Below are positions 1-8,220 of a stretch of DNA of 64,000 nucleotides, piece after piece (within the stretch, counting starts at the first letter, position 1; each line of letters starts with the position of its first letter). Position numbers and translations under genes: made by a program. The notes beneath the pieces were generated by a model. That model worked only from the letters and a program-made list of their open reading frames with translations. It was not told the origin of the DNA and made no database searches. The stretch is from contig NZ_CP091740.1 in the NCBI RefSeq assembly GCF_022014595.1, forward strand, positions 2,096,200 to 2,160,199, given 5' to 3'. The stretch comes from Solitalea lacus (GTDB taxonomy: Bacteria; Bacteroidota; Bacteroidia; Sphingobacteriales; Sphingobacteriaceae).

Positions 1-169
1 TGATATTTTCATATAGATAAAGGAAAATAATTATCCTTATTAATTTACTGATTAATAGTGTTATATACAACTAATATTCCCAATAGGAGTAATATTAGGA
101 AAGTTGATTTAGAGCGAAAATCAGGGTATTTTAAGGGAAACAAATTTTTTAACTTTAAATCTAAAATTT

Positions 170-727
170 ATGAAAAAGCTCTCTCTAATTCTGTCCGTTG
201 CCTTTGCAATTTTAATGATCGGCGGATGCAGTAAAGAACAATCTAAACCAAGTGCAACTTCTAATCGAGACTATGAAGGATTATCTAATGAATGTGGTTG
301 CCATTGTAGAGGTGGAAAAGTTACCGCAGGAAGTCTTCTAGTTCAAAATGAAAGCCTAAACTTCACATTTTCTTTTCATGGTGATAGTGAAAAAAAAGAG
401 GGTGATATTGGAGAATTTAATTATGTAAACCATATCACTGGTGTACATCGTCATGGTGATGTTACTTGTCTGGTGATAATTGATAATGTGGCTTGGTTTG
501 TAGGAGTTGAAGGCGACAATAGTGAAACCCCTGGTGCAAGAGCTGTTTGGAAAGCCGATGATAATGGAGAAGGCGCTAATGACCCAGTGGATCAGGTAAG
601 TGTTCCGCTTTTTAATCAATCAAGTTCCGTGGCTAACAGTGTTTGCGATTGTCATCCATCAATCAATCCGACTCTTATTAATATTGCTGAAGGAAATATT
701 CAGTTTCACAAAGACTTAGAAGAATAA
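170..727 (+). CDS. Hypothetical secreted lipoprotein
   Basis: A 185-residue protein of unknown function. The N-terminus has a basic MKK start, a hydrophobic stretch and a GGCS lipobox with Cys at about residue 20, so it is predicted to be a lipid-anchored envelope protein. After the signal there are two small Cys-rich motifs: CGCHC at about 42-46 and CDCH near residue 158. Several His-rich stretches lie between them, such as GVHRHGD, which could bind metal or form disulfides; this is inference. I do not recognise a family. It stands alone, with a terminator hairpin about 50 bases after the stop. The start fits the signal peptide and is preceded by an AT-rich leader. Confidence 0.7.
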   Translation: MKKLSLILSVAFAILMIGGCSKEQSKPSATSNRDYEGLSNECGCHCRGGKVTAGSLLVQNESLNFTFSFHGDSEKKEGDIGEFNYVNHITGVHRHGDVTCLVIIDNVAWFVGVEGDNSETPGARAVWKADDNGEGANDPVDQVSVPLFNQSSSVANSVCDCHPSINPTLINIAEGNIQFHKDLEE

Positions 728-774
728 GTCTAACAAATGAACGTCCTGAAATAAGTTAAAGGTTTTTGATATTT

Positions 775-806
775 ATCCCAGTTTCAAAAGAGGCTGGGAT
801 TTTTCG
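775..806 (+). terminator. Intrinsic terminator after the first lipoprotein gene
   Basis: A 7-bp stem (ATCCCAG/CTGGGAT) with a 12-base loop is followed by a short T run. It lies about 50 bases downstream of the stop at 727. Confidence 0.65.
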
Positions 807-1231
807 TTATAGACAGGTAATTATTATACAAATCGACGTCCTCCGTGCCAATAATTTTGCATGCAGCTTTGACTTCAACACTGTGCTTAAGTCAAATACT
901 TCTTTCAACGTCTTTCGATAAGATGAAATTTTTTATATGCAATCAAAATTTCACTTTAATTTCATAATAGGATTTGATCTTGTATAAGGTTTTGGTTTTT
1001 TAAATTTGTAAATGTAAGCCTGGTTCCCCGCCAGGCTTTTACATTAAAGTATATTGATATTTATCCTATCTTCTTTATTCTATTCCTTCAATTAGTTGAT
1101 GCAAAAATTAACTACTCTTTTATATATTGTGAGAGATTCAAATACATGTGAATATAGACACTGAGCTGTAGGTTGGCATGCTATCAAATCGTAACAATCA
1201 ATTTCCTGTAAAAACTTTAAACAAAACAGTA
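807..1231. other. Intergenic region with a second hairpin
   Basis: No convincing gene. A second hairpin at about 1011-1045 pairs AATGTAAGCCTGG with CCAGGCTTTTACATT (two-base bulge) and ends in T-rich sequence; it resembles a terminator but has no gene directly before it. The reverse strand of 790-960 gives a short open stretch with one stop and no recognisable motif, so it is not called. Confidence 0.5.
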
Positions 1232-2614
1232 ATGCAAAGACGAGAATTTGTAAAACTGACATCAGCTTTTACGTTATTATTTCCTTGCAGTAAAATGGCA
1301 AGCGCTATGTTTTATAATGGTAATAGCTATGAAGAAAATATAAAAAATCAATCATTAGCAGCATTTAGGCGATTTGAAACCGTATGGAATTTTAATGATT
1401 TCTGGAAGCGAGGAAATACATTTGATGCCTGCCTCACTTTTGCAGATGCAATGCACAACAAATGGCCGAAAGATGCGGGAGTTGTAGCTATGCAAAATCG
1501 AATTGGTGAAATGCTTGATGAAAATTTGAAGTACTTTTCCTCATTTGATCTGGGTGGGTTATGGGCAGATGATTTTGGATGGTGGGGCTTGATGGCTCTG
1601 AATGCTAGAAAACATTTATTAAGGATAAACGATAAAGCGCTAGCAGATAAATATCTTGATCTCAGCATTCAATGTTGGCAACAGAAGAAAACCCATGCTT
1701 ATGATTTTACTTCCTCTGCCAGGCCGGTACCGCATGGTTGCAGGAACGGTGATGCCAAAGGTCAGAGCAAGGGGGTTAAAAATACAGTAACTAATGTTCT
1801 GTTATTCCTGCTGTCAACCCGCATTTATCGTTTAACCTTAAAAGAAAACATTGCTGATAATGAAAAATATCTTGAAATGGCTTATCGTCAGTGGATGTGG
1901 TTTAATAGCTGGTTTAAACTTAAGGAATATGAATACCTTAAAATGATAGTAAATGAAGGCGCCCTGGTACAGGAACGACCTACGGCTTTTTTTGAAGGCT
2001 CTGACTATAAAGAAACAACGCATCCTACATGGGAAAAGGGTTGGATTTGGACTGGCGATCAGGGAATGTTATTAGCGGCACTTAATGATATGCTGGAGAT
2101 TAAAAACCATCTGGCATCTTGGATTTCAAAAAATAAAATTGATCCGGACTTTAAGGTTGAAGTTTACGAAAAATCCATCCTCACCTATATCAATCTGTTA
2201 AGCAAAGGGATCCAAAATGCATTGGTCAGCAATTCTGATGGCATAATTAGGGAAGCTCCTTTCATGGCAAACTTTGGGCCTGAGTTTGGCAATGATTACC
2301 TGGCTGGTCGTGGTATAATGATGCGATATCTTGGAAAATTAAAGGGTCCGGGTAAGGGCATCGATTTCAATAAAAATATTAGAGCCACTGCTGATGCCAT
2401 CTGGAAAACGAGAGATTTGGCAACAAATCAATTCAAGCCAGAATTTACCAGTCTTGAAATGGATAAGCTATACGTTTCTCAGTTTAGAAGGCTAGTTGGT
2501 GTTGCTGATGATATTTATCAGTGGAATATTGCATCGATGAATGAACAGCAAAAATTTGGAGTCTGTCAATCAATTGGACTTGATGCTTTCGGAGCCTATA
2601 TAAGCTCAATGTAA
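1232..2614 (+). CDS. GH76-like alpha-1,6-mannanase family protein with Tat-type signal
   Basis: Predicted exported glycoside hydrolase-like protein of the GH76 (alpha/alpha)6 toroid family, whose known members cut alpha-1,6-mannan backbones. The open frame extends back to an ATG at 1178. I prefer the ATG at 1232 because it places an RREFVK twin-arginine motif two residues after Met, followed by a hydrophobic stretch. The paired acidic residues typical of GH76 appear as WADDFGWW (Asp131-Asp132 counted from the 1178 start), and WIWTGDQG resembles the conserved W-x-YNQG segment. Length (about 460 aa) is normal for the family. Nearby GH38, mannose kinase/isomerase and sugar porter genes support a mannan or mannosyl-glycan role. 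Activity is inferred; it might be a divergent GH76 relative. An intrinsic terminator follows. Confidence 0.7.
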   Translation: MQRREFVKLTSAFTLLFPCSKMASAMFYNGNSYEENIKNQSLAAFRRFETVWNFNDFWKRGNTFDACLTFADAMHNKWPKDAGVVAMQNRIGEMLDENLKYFSSFDLGGLWADDFGWWGLMALNARKHLLRINDKALADKYLDLSIQCWQQKKTHAYDFTSSARPVPHGCRNGDAKGQSKGVKNTVTNVLLFLLSTRIYRLTLKENIADNEKYLEMAYRQWMWFNSWFKLKEYEYLKMIVNEGALVQERPTAFFEGSDYKETTHPTWEKGWIWTGDQGMLLAALNDMLEIKNHLASWISKNKIDPDFKVEVYEKSILTYINLLSKGIQNALVSNSDGIIREAPFMANFGPEFGNDYLAGRGIMMRYLGKLKGPGKGIDFNKNIRATADAIWKTRDLATNQFKPEFTSLEMDKLYVSQFRRLVGVADDIYQWNIASMNEQQKFGVCQSIGLDAFGAYISSM

Positions 2615-2649
2615 GCTGAGTAACATTTAATCACGATATATCTTTGGCA

Positions 2650-2685
2650 AAAAAAGAGAAGTGTTTCCTGCTTCTCTTTTTTATT
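2650..2685 (+). terminator. Strong intrinsic terminator
   Basis: A perfect 12-bp stem (AAAAAAGAGAAG/CTTCTCTTTTTT) has a 9-base loop and an AT-rich tail. It could act in both directions between the GH76-like gene and the convergent lipocalin-like gene. Confidence 0.8.
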
Positions 2686-2736
2686 TATAGACGAAAATCA
2701 TTCTCCCGAATTCTCTCACTTATATGGTCAGAGGTT

Positions 2737-3162
2737 TTATTTCTCTCGGGTATAATTAAGTTTCAAGCTTGGTTTTCTAGTTAAAATAAGCGTGGAATCT
2801 GTTAGATTGTATATTATACAGGTGTCTATACCTGCAATTGGATTCTTAACACCTACAGAATGATTCCACAATAACAAGGTATCGCCTTTTAGTTGCCATT
2901 TATCATAAAGGAGCGTGTGCATATTTATTGAACTCGCAGTTCCATCACTATTTAATTGAAAACCCTGTTTCTGGCTTTCCTGTCCGGGAATTGGTTGTAC
3001 CCATTTGCCTATCAACTTCTCTGCTTGAGTAGCTTGGTTTTTAGGAGCCGAAATTACTCGACTTGTTGTGTCTGTAGTTTCTTTGTTTTGTTGACGGCTC
3101 TGGCAACCAATAGGGATTAATAATATTATTAGAGCAAATAGTGGATAGGTATGTCTAGTCAT
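2737..3162 (-). CDS. Lipocalin-like lipoprotein (Lipocalin_3-type)
   Basis: A small predicted lipoprotein of about 141 residues. I chose the start at MTRH rather than the upstream ATG at 3195, because it places a hydrophobic signal and Cys (IPIGCQS) at the usual distance. The mature part carries the pattern LIGKWVQPIPGQ, then GFQLNSDGTASSINM, then DKWQLKGDTLLL. This matches lipocalin-like domain proteins common in Bacteroidota, small beta-barrels with no assigned ligand. It is transcribed convergently with the GH76-like gene and divergently from the GntR regulator. The role is unknown, possibly envelope binding of a small molecule. Confidence 0.7.
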   Translation of the reverse strand: MTRHTYPLFALIILLIPIGCQSRQQNKETTDTTSRVISAPKNQATQAEKLIGKWVQPIPGQESQKQGFQLNSDGTASSINMHTLLYDKWQLKGDTLLLWNHSVGVKNPIAGIDTCIIYNLTDSTLILTRKPSLKLNYTREK

Positions 3163-3255
3163 TTTTGATGCTATTATTATGGTCGGTAAAAACAATACAA
3201 AATTGTGGCCAATTCGTCAATCCGCTAGCTAGTGTTTATATTTAGGTATTGGTTA

Positions 3256-3285
3256 TTGATTTTGTTATTCAGTCTTTTATATTTG
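3256..3285 (+). promoter_or_regulatory. Candidate Bacteroidota-type promoter before the GntR gene
   Basis: TTG at 3256-3258, exactly 19 bases, then TATATTTG at 3278-3285. This fits the TTTG-N19-TAnnTTTG pattern of the Bacteroidota primary sigma factor. If used, transcription would begin around 3290, which argues for the internal ATG at 3317 as the true start of the regulator. Confidence 0.4.
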
Positions 3286-3289
3286 TAAT

Positions 3290-4042
3290 ATGTTCAAACA
3301 TATGCACAAAATACCTATGCTGGATCATGACAGTAAAGTGCCGTTAAATAAACAGGCGGAAGATGCTTTACGGGCTTTGATGCGTCATCCTGATTTTGGT
3401 AAAGGGGCCTTATTTCCCAAGGAAACTGATTTGGCTCAACGCTGGGGCATTTCAAGGAATACACTGCGGCAAGCAATAAATAATCTTGTTAAAGAGGGTT
3501 TGCTTGAACGAAAGAAAAGATTGGGTACCAGAGTTACCAACCAAAAGATCAGTACCAATCTTAATAACTGGATGAGTTTTACTCAGGAGATGGAAAGCAT
3601 GGGCTTATCTTTTAAGAACTTGATGCTGAAGGTTGAAAATAAAAAGGCAGATGATGAAGTCTCCAAAGGACTTCAAATTGAAGAGAAAACTGAAGTGTTA
3701 TGTTTAAAACGGGTGCGCAGTACGGATGAAAGTCCAATGGTCTATTTCGAGTCGTATTTTCACCCACGTTTAGCTATTTCGGAACAAGAATCGTTTGAAA
3801 AACCACTGTACGAAACATTAGATAAGAAGTACAATATCGTACCTGTTTATTCCCAAGAAGAAATAAAGGCTATTGCTGCCTCAAAAAAAATTGCCGACAT
3901 ACTTAAAATAAGTGAAGGGGAACCTGTTTTGGAGCGTAAGAGAGTTGTGCTCGATGCAGGAAGGAGACCTGTTGAATATAATGTTTGTTATTACAGAAGT
4001 GATTGGTTTACATACAGTATAGAAATTAAACGTACAAAGTAA
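3290..4042 (+). CDS. GntR/HutC-family transcriptional regulator with UTRA domain
   Basis: A 250-residue DNA-binding regulator. The N-terminal winged helix-turn-helix (about residues 15-80) contains LFPKETDLAQRWGISRNTLRQA and the wing GLLERKKRLGTRV. The C-terminal UTRA effector domain (about 95-245) ends with RRPVEYNVCYYRSDWF, typical of HutC-type regulators that sense sugar phosphates or other small ligands. Only three bases separate its stop from the ROK-isomerase start, so it probably heads a regulator-kinase/isomerase-porter-GH38 operon and responds to a sugar or sugar phosphate made by it. Internal Met codons at 3302 and 3317 are alternative starts; the 3317 start leaves the DNA-binding domain intact and fits the promoter seen upstream. 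Confidence 0.85.
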   Translation: MFKHMHKIPMLDHDSKVPLNKQAEDALRALMRHPDFGKGALFPKETDLAQRWGISRNTLRQAINNLVKEGLLERKKRLGTRVTNQKISTNLNNWMSFTQEMESMGLSFKNLMLKVENKKADDEVSKGLQIEEKTEVLCLKRVRSTDESPMVYFESYFHPRLAISEQESFEKPLYETLDKKYNIVPVYSQEEIKAIAASKKIADILKISEGEPVLERKRVVLDAGRRPVEYNVCYYRSDWFTYSIEIKRTK

Positions 4043-4045
4043 AAA

Positions 4046-6745
4046 ATGAACAATACAAAATTGATCGGGGTTGATGTGGGCGGAAGCCATGTTTCGGCTA
4101 GTATCATTGATTTTAGTACGCCGTTTAGTCAAAAGATCCTTAGAGATGACATTAATGCTTTTGACAGTGCAGCTACTATTTTAGGTACTATTGGAAAGAG
4201 CATCCAAAAAGCCGCTTTTGATGAAAATGTTGGGGCGGTAGGGATAGCTTTCCCTGGTCCCTTCGACTATGAAAAGGGTGTAAGCAACATTGCCTTTGTT
4301 GGCGGAAAGTTTGAATCAACTTTTGGCTTGCATGTACAACAAGCACTGAAAAATATTACCGGACTTCATAATATACCCTTCGTTTTTGCTAATGATGCAC
4401 ATTGCTTTGCTGTAGGAGCACATTATCAATTGAAGCTTAATAGTAAAAGGGCCGTATTTCTTACTCTTGGAACCGGATTTGGTTCAGCATTCATGGAAGG
4501 GGAGGAGCTCTTATATAAACACCCGGATTTACCGGAAGTTGGTGCTTTTTATAATGAACCTTTTCTAGACTCTAATGCTGATGATTGCTTTTCAACCCGT
4601 TGGTTTTTAAAAGAATATAAGGTAAGGTCGGAGAAAGAGGTTGCTACCGTTAAAGAGTTGGCAGAATCTAAGGATGACATTGCAATTTCAATATTTAAGG
4701 ATTTTGGGTCTAATATGGGTGCATTCTTATTCCCATGGCTGCAAAAATTTAAATGTGATACGCTTGTTATTGGCGGAAACATAAGCAATGCCAAACTGCT
4801 CTTTGATAGTGCTTTTAAGGCTGAATTAAAGAAGCTGGAGAATTTAGAGATTATTTATTGTAATAAAACAGAAGAGTGCATTTTAACTGGAGCTGCACTT
4901 ATTGCTAAAAAGAAAATGAGCGAAGTAAAATTAAATCAACTTAATCAGGAGCAATATTTAGAAGACATTCATGAGGTTCGTAAAACGAGCCAACCTTTGT
5001 TGCCTGTTTCCAATACCTTGAAGTCTGATCAATCCTATACCATCTTTCCATCCTTTAAAACAAATAACTCAATAAATATTGGTCATGATTTACTGGCCCA
5101 AGGTTTATTAAACGAAAAGACCGTTGTTATTGATGGTTTTGGAGGGGTATTGTGGGAGGTATTCCGTAAAGAGTTGCAACAAAGCTTCGATAAATATAAT
5201 AAAAAGGTGTTTTGGTATGATATAGCGGCATGTCTGAAAACACCTGAAGAAATAAACGAAATGGTTGCACCGAGTTTAAATGGTGACGATCCGGTATTTG
5301 GAAAGAGATATTCTGGTCAACTGACAGATTTCTTCAATGAAAAGAAGTTGGCGTTATTAAAGCCGGAGCCGGAAGCTGATCTATGCATTGTATATGGTAC
5401 CGGAGCTGCCTTAAGTAACTGGCAAGGATCAATTATATACTTAGATGTTCCCAAAAACGAAATTCAGTACCGTATGCGGGCCCGGAGTATTACCAACCTT
5501 GGATCACAGGAGTTGAGCTCAAATCAGCAAATGTATAAACGTTATTATTTTGTTGATTGGCCGGTGTTAAACAAGCATAAAGAGGAATTGCTTAATAAAA
5601 TCGATTATATAGTTGATGAGCAGCGGATCAACGAAATAACCTGGATGAGTGGTGAGGATTTCAGAGGAACACTTGATGATATGCTGGAACAACCTTTTAG
5701 GGCAAGACCGTGGTTTGAAGCAGGAATTTGGGGTGGTCACTGGATGAAAAATAAGCTGGATGGCTTAGTTCAGGATGAAGTGAATTATGCCTGGTCATTT
5801 GAGTTAATAACTCCTGAAAATGGAATTGTGTTAGATGGTAACAATCATCTGTTAGAGGTTTCATTTGACTTTCTTTTATTCCGCAATAACAGAAAAGTGC
5901 TAGGTAAAGCTGCTGCTAGGTTTGGAAATGAGTTTCCGATCCGTTTCGATTTTCTAGATACGTTTGCCGGTGGTAATTTATCCATTCAATGCCATCCAAG
6001 AACTCAATATATACAGGAGAATTTTGGGGAAACTTTCACACAAGATGAAACTTATTATATACTTGATTGTGAACCTGACGCCGATGTTTATTTAGGGTTC
6101 CAGGATGATATCAATCCGGGGGAATTTAAACAGGCGCTGTTGGATGCGCAGAACAAGGGTATCGAGATGCCGGTTGAAAAATATGTTCAAAAATTCACGG
6201 CCAATAAGCATGATTTGTTTCTTATTCCTAACGGCACCGTTCATGCTTCAGGCAAAAACAATTTAGTGCTGGAAATTAGCAGCACCCCTTACATCTTTAC
6301 TTTTAAAATGTATGATTGGCTTCGATTAGACCTCAACGGCCAACCTCGTCCAATAAATATTGAGCACGCCTTCAATAACCTGTATTTTGATCGTAAGGGA
6401 GATTATGTGCCTTCAAATCTTATTTCTCATCCTACAGTAGTAAAAGAGTGGAGCGATGGAAGATTGGTTAAACTTCCAACACATCCTGAGCATTTCTACA
6501 CAGTTGACAGATATGAGTTTACTAATGATGTAACCATAGCTACTGATGAGCAATGCCATTGTTGTATGCTGGTTGAAGGAACTGAAATAGAAGTTATTGT
6601 AGATGGTAAAACATCTGTCTTTAACTATGCCGAAACGTTTGTTATTCCAGCATTGGTAAAAGAATATACGGTTCGATACAGAAATAATGACAAAGCTTAT
6701 TTAGTGATAGCTTATGTAAAAAACGAATGTTGTATAAGTAATTAA
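4046..6745 (+). CDS. ROK sugar kinase fused to class I mannose-6-phosphate isomerase
   Basis: An 899-residue fusion predicted to turn mannose into mannose-6-phosphate and then fructose-6-phosphate. Residues 1-290 are a ROK kinase: phosphate-binding DVGGSH at 10-15, catalytic ND with Asp117, LGTGFGSAF and VIGGNIS. The Cys-rich zinc motif of most ROK kinases is absent. Residues about 335-510 form a linker domain like the nucleotide-kinase-related N-terminal region of Bacteroidota isomerases (VVIDGFGGVLWEVFRKEL), with no clear P-loop. Residues about 540-899 are the cupin isomerase, with metal ligands in IQCHPR (Gln648, His650) and PNGTVHASG (His733), then NNLVLEIS. The stop is followed within 9 bases by the MFS porter. 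Mannose as substrate is inferred from the isomerase half; ROK kinases also act on glucose or fructose. Confidence 0.88.
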   Translation: MNNTKLIGVDVGGSHVSASIIDFSTPFSQKILRDDINAFDSAATILGTIGKSIQKAAFDENVGAVGIAFPGPFDYEKGVSNIAFVGGKFESTFGLHVQQALKNITGLHNIPFVFANDAHCFAVGAHYQLKLNSKRAVFLTLGTGFGSAFMEGEELLYKHPDLPEVGAFYNEPFLDSNADDCFSTRWFLKEYKVRSEKEVATVKELAESKDDIAISIFKDFGSNMGAFLFPWLQKFKCDTLVIGGNISNAKLLFDSAFKAELKKLENLEIIYCNKTEECILTGAALIAKKKMSEVKLNQLNQEQYLEDIHEVRKTSQPLLPVSNTLKSDQSYTIFPSFKTNNSINIGHDLLAQGLLNEKTVVIDGFGGVLWEVFRKELQQSFDKYNKKVFWYDIAACLKTPEEINEMVAPSLNGDDPVFGKRYSGQLTDFFNEKKLALLKPEPEADLCIVYGTGAALSNWQGSIIYLDVPKNEIQYRMRARSITNLGSQELSSNQQMYKRYYFVDWPVLNKHKEELLNKIDYIVDEQRINEITWMSGEDFRGTLDDMLEQPFRARPWFEAGIWGGHWMKNKLDGLVQDEVNYAWSFELITPENGIVLDGNNHLLEVSFDFLLFRNNRKVLGKAAARFGNEFPIRFDFLDTFAGGNLSIQCHPRTQYIQENFGETFTQDETYYILDCEPDADVYLGFQDDINPGEFKQALLDAQNKGIEMPVEKYVQKFTANKHDLFLIPNGTVHASGKNNLVLEISSTPYIFTFKMYDWLRLDLNGQPRPINIEHAFNNLYFDRKGDYVPSNLISHPTVVKEWSDGRLVKLPTHPEHFYTVDRYEFTNDVTIATDEQCHCCMLVEGTEIEVIVDGKTSVFNYAETFVIPALVKEYTVRYRNNDKAYLVIAYVKNECCISN

Positions 6746-6753
6746 GAAAACCA

Positions 6754-8181
6754 ATGCAAAAAGACTCAACCTTAAACACACGCTTTTTAACATTAATTAC
6801 GCTTGCTGCAACCCTAGGCGGATTTTTATTCGGTTTTGATACCGCAGTTATTTCCGGAACTATTGCCTTTGTTAAGCAACAATATAATTTGGATGCTTTA
6901 ATGGAGGGGTGGTTTGTTAGTTCGGCCCTACTAGGATCAATAGTTGGAGTTGCCATAAGCGGCAAAATGGGCGATCAATTGGGGCGTAAAAAAGTAATGC
7001 TTTTTTCAGCGTTTCTTTTTGGTATTTCGGCCATTGGTTGTGCAGTAGCACCAAGTGCCTTTTCACTGATTGTTTTTAGATTAATAGGCGGTTTGGGAAT
7101 TGGGGTAGCCTCGGTAATCTGTCCTATGTATATTGCAGAATTAGCTCCTTCGCACGCCAGAGGAAAGCTTGTGACTTATTACCAATTAGCAATTACCATT
7201 GGTATTTTGACTGCTTATTTTTCAAATGCCGCTATTGAATCCGTATCAGGGAATAAAGTAGAAGGAACTGGTTGGCTGCAACTTGTTTTTCATCAAGAGT
7301 CCTGGAGAGGAATGTTCGCAACCGGAATAATTCCGGCATTGCTCTTTCTATTAATGATTTTGTTCGTGCCAGAAAGCCCACGGTGGCTTGCAATGAAGAA
7401 GAGAACTAATGAAGCACTGCAGGTATTAACAAAAATTTTTGGTCCAGCTCATGCTGAAACAGAAATAGAGGCGATTGTTGGTTCATTGGAAAGCTCAGAA
7501 AATAATACAAACCTTAGTGCTGTCTTTGAGCAAAGTTTAAGGAAACCAATTGTTATAGGTATTCTGTTGGCTGCTTTGTCGCAATTCAGCGGTATTAATG
7601 CCATTATTTACTATGGTCCATCTATACTGGAAAAGGCAGGTTTTAAGCTCGGAGAAGCATTAGGCGGGCAAGTAACTATCGGCATTGTGAATGTGCTATT
7701 CACCTTTGTTGCAATTTATGTTATTGATAAGAAAGGCAGAAAACCGCTTTTGTTATGGGGTATTGGGGGAGCAGTTATATCTCTGGTTATGGCTGCGGTA
7801 TTATTTGCATTAAATACCACCAGCTTTTTAGTATTAATTCCCATTATTTTATTCATTGCTTGTTTTGCTTTTTCCTTTGGTCCGGTTACCTGGGTGGTGA
7901 TAAGTGAAATATTCCCAACAAATGTAAGGGGTGTTGCTGTGGCCATTTCTACTATGAGCCTTTGGGTCGCTAATTGGATTGTCGGACAGTTTTTTCCTTT
8001 AATGCTGCATGAAGTAGGAGCATCAGTTACCTTTTTGATTTTTGCTTTATTCAGTGCTTACGCATTTATTCTTTCGTGGAAAAAAATTCCTGAGACTAAA
8101 GGCAAAACTTTAGAAGAAATAGAGCATTTCTGGAAGCACAAAACCCAGCAAGACTTAGAACCTTTAAACACAATTAAATAA
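6754..8181 (+). CDS. MFS sugar porter (sugar:H+ symporter family)
   Basis: A 475-residue inner-membrane transporter with about 12 membrane segments. Sugar porter signatures are present: GGFLFGFDTAVISG in helix 1, GDQLGRKK in the first cytoplasmic loop, PESPRWLAMKK near residue 210, SQFSGINAIIYYGP in helix 7, DKKGRKPLL in the second repeat, and the C-terminal PETKGKTLEEIE. This places it with XylE/GalP-type symporters for hexoses or pentoses. It begins 9 bases after the kinase-isomerase fusion and precedes GH38 by 39 bases, so mannose released in the periplasm is the likely cargo; that specificity is inferred from context. Confidence 0.93.
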   Translation: MQKDSTLNTRFLTLITLAATLGGFLFGFDTAVISGTIAFVKQQYNLDALMEGWFVSSALLGSIVGVAISGKMGDQLGRKKVMLFSAFLFGISAIGCAVAPSAFSLIVFRLIGGLGIGVASVICPMYIAELAPSHARGKLVTYYQLAITIGILTAYFSNAAIESVSGNKVEGTGWLQLVFHQESWRGMFATGIIPALLFLLMILFVPESPRWLAMKKRTNEALQVLTKIFGPAHAETEIEAIVGSLESSENNTNLSAVFEQSLRKPIVIGILLAALSQFSGINAIIYYGPSILEKAGFKLGEALGGQVTIGIVNVLFTFVAIYVIDKKGRKPLLLWGIGGAVISLVMAAVLFALNTTSFLVLIPIILFIACFAFSFGPVTWVVISEIFPTNVRGVAVAISTMSLWVANWIVGQFFPLMLHEVGASVTFLIFALFSAYAFILSWKKIPETKGKTLEEIEHFWKHKTQQDLEPLNTIK

Positions 8182-8220
8182 GTCTCGAACTAAAAATCAT
8201 TCAGATATATAAAAATAGCT

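Noticed and set aside
790-960. Minus-strand remnant of a coding gene
   Set aside because: A short open stretch is interrupted by a stop and gives no recognisable protein pattern.
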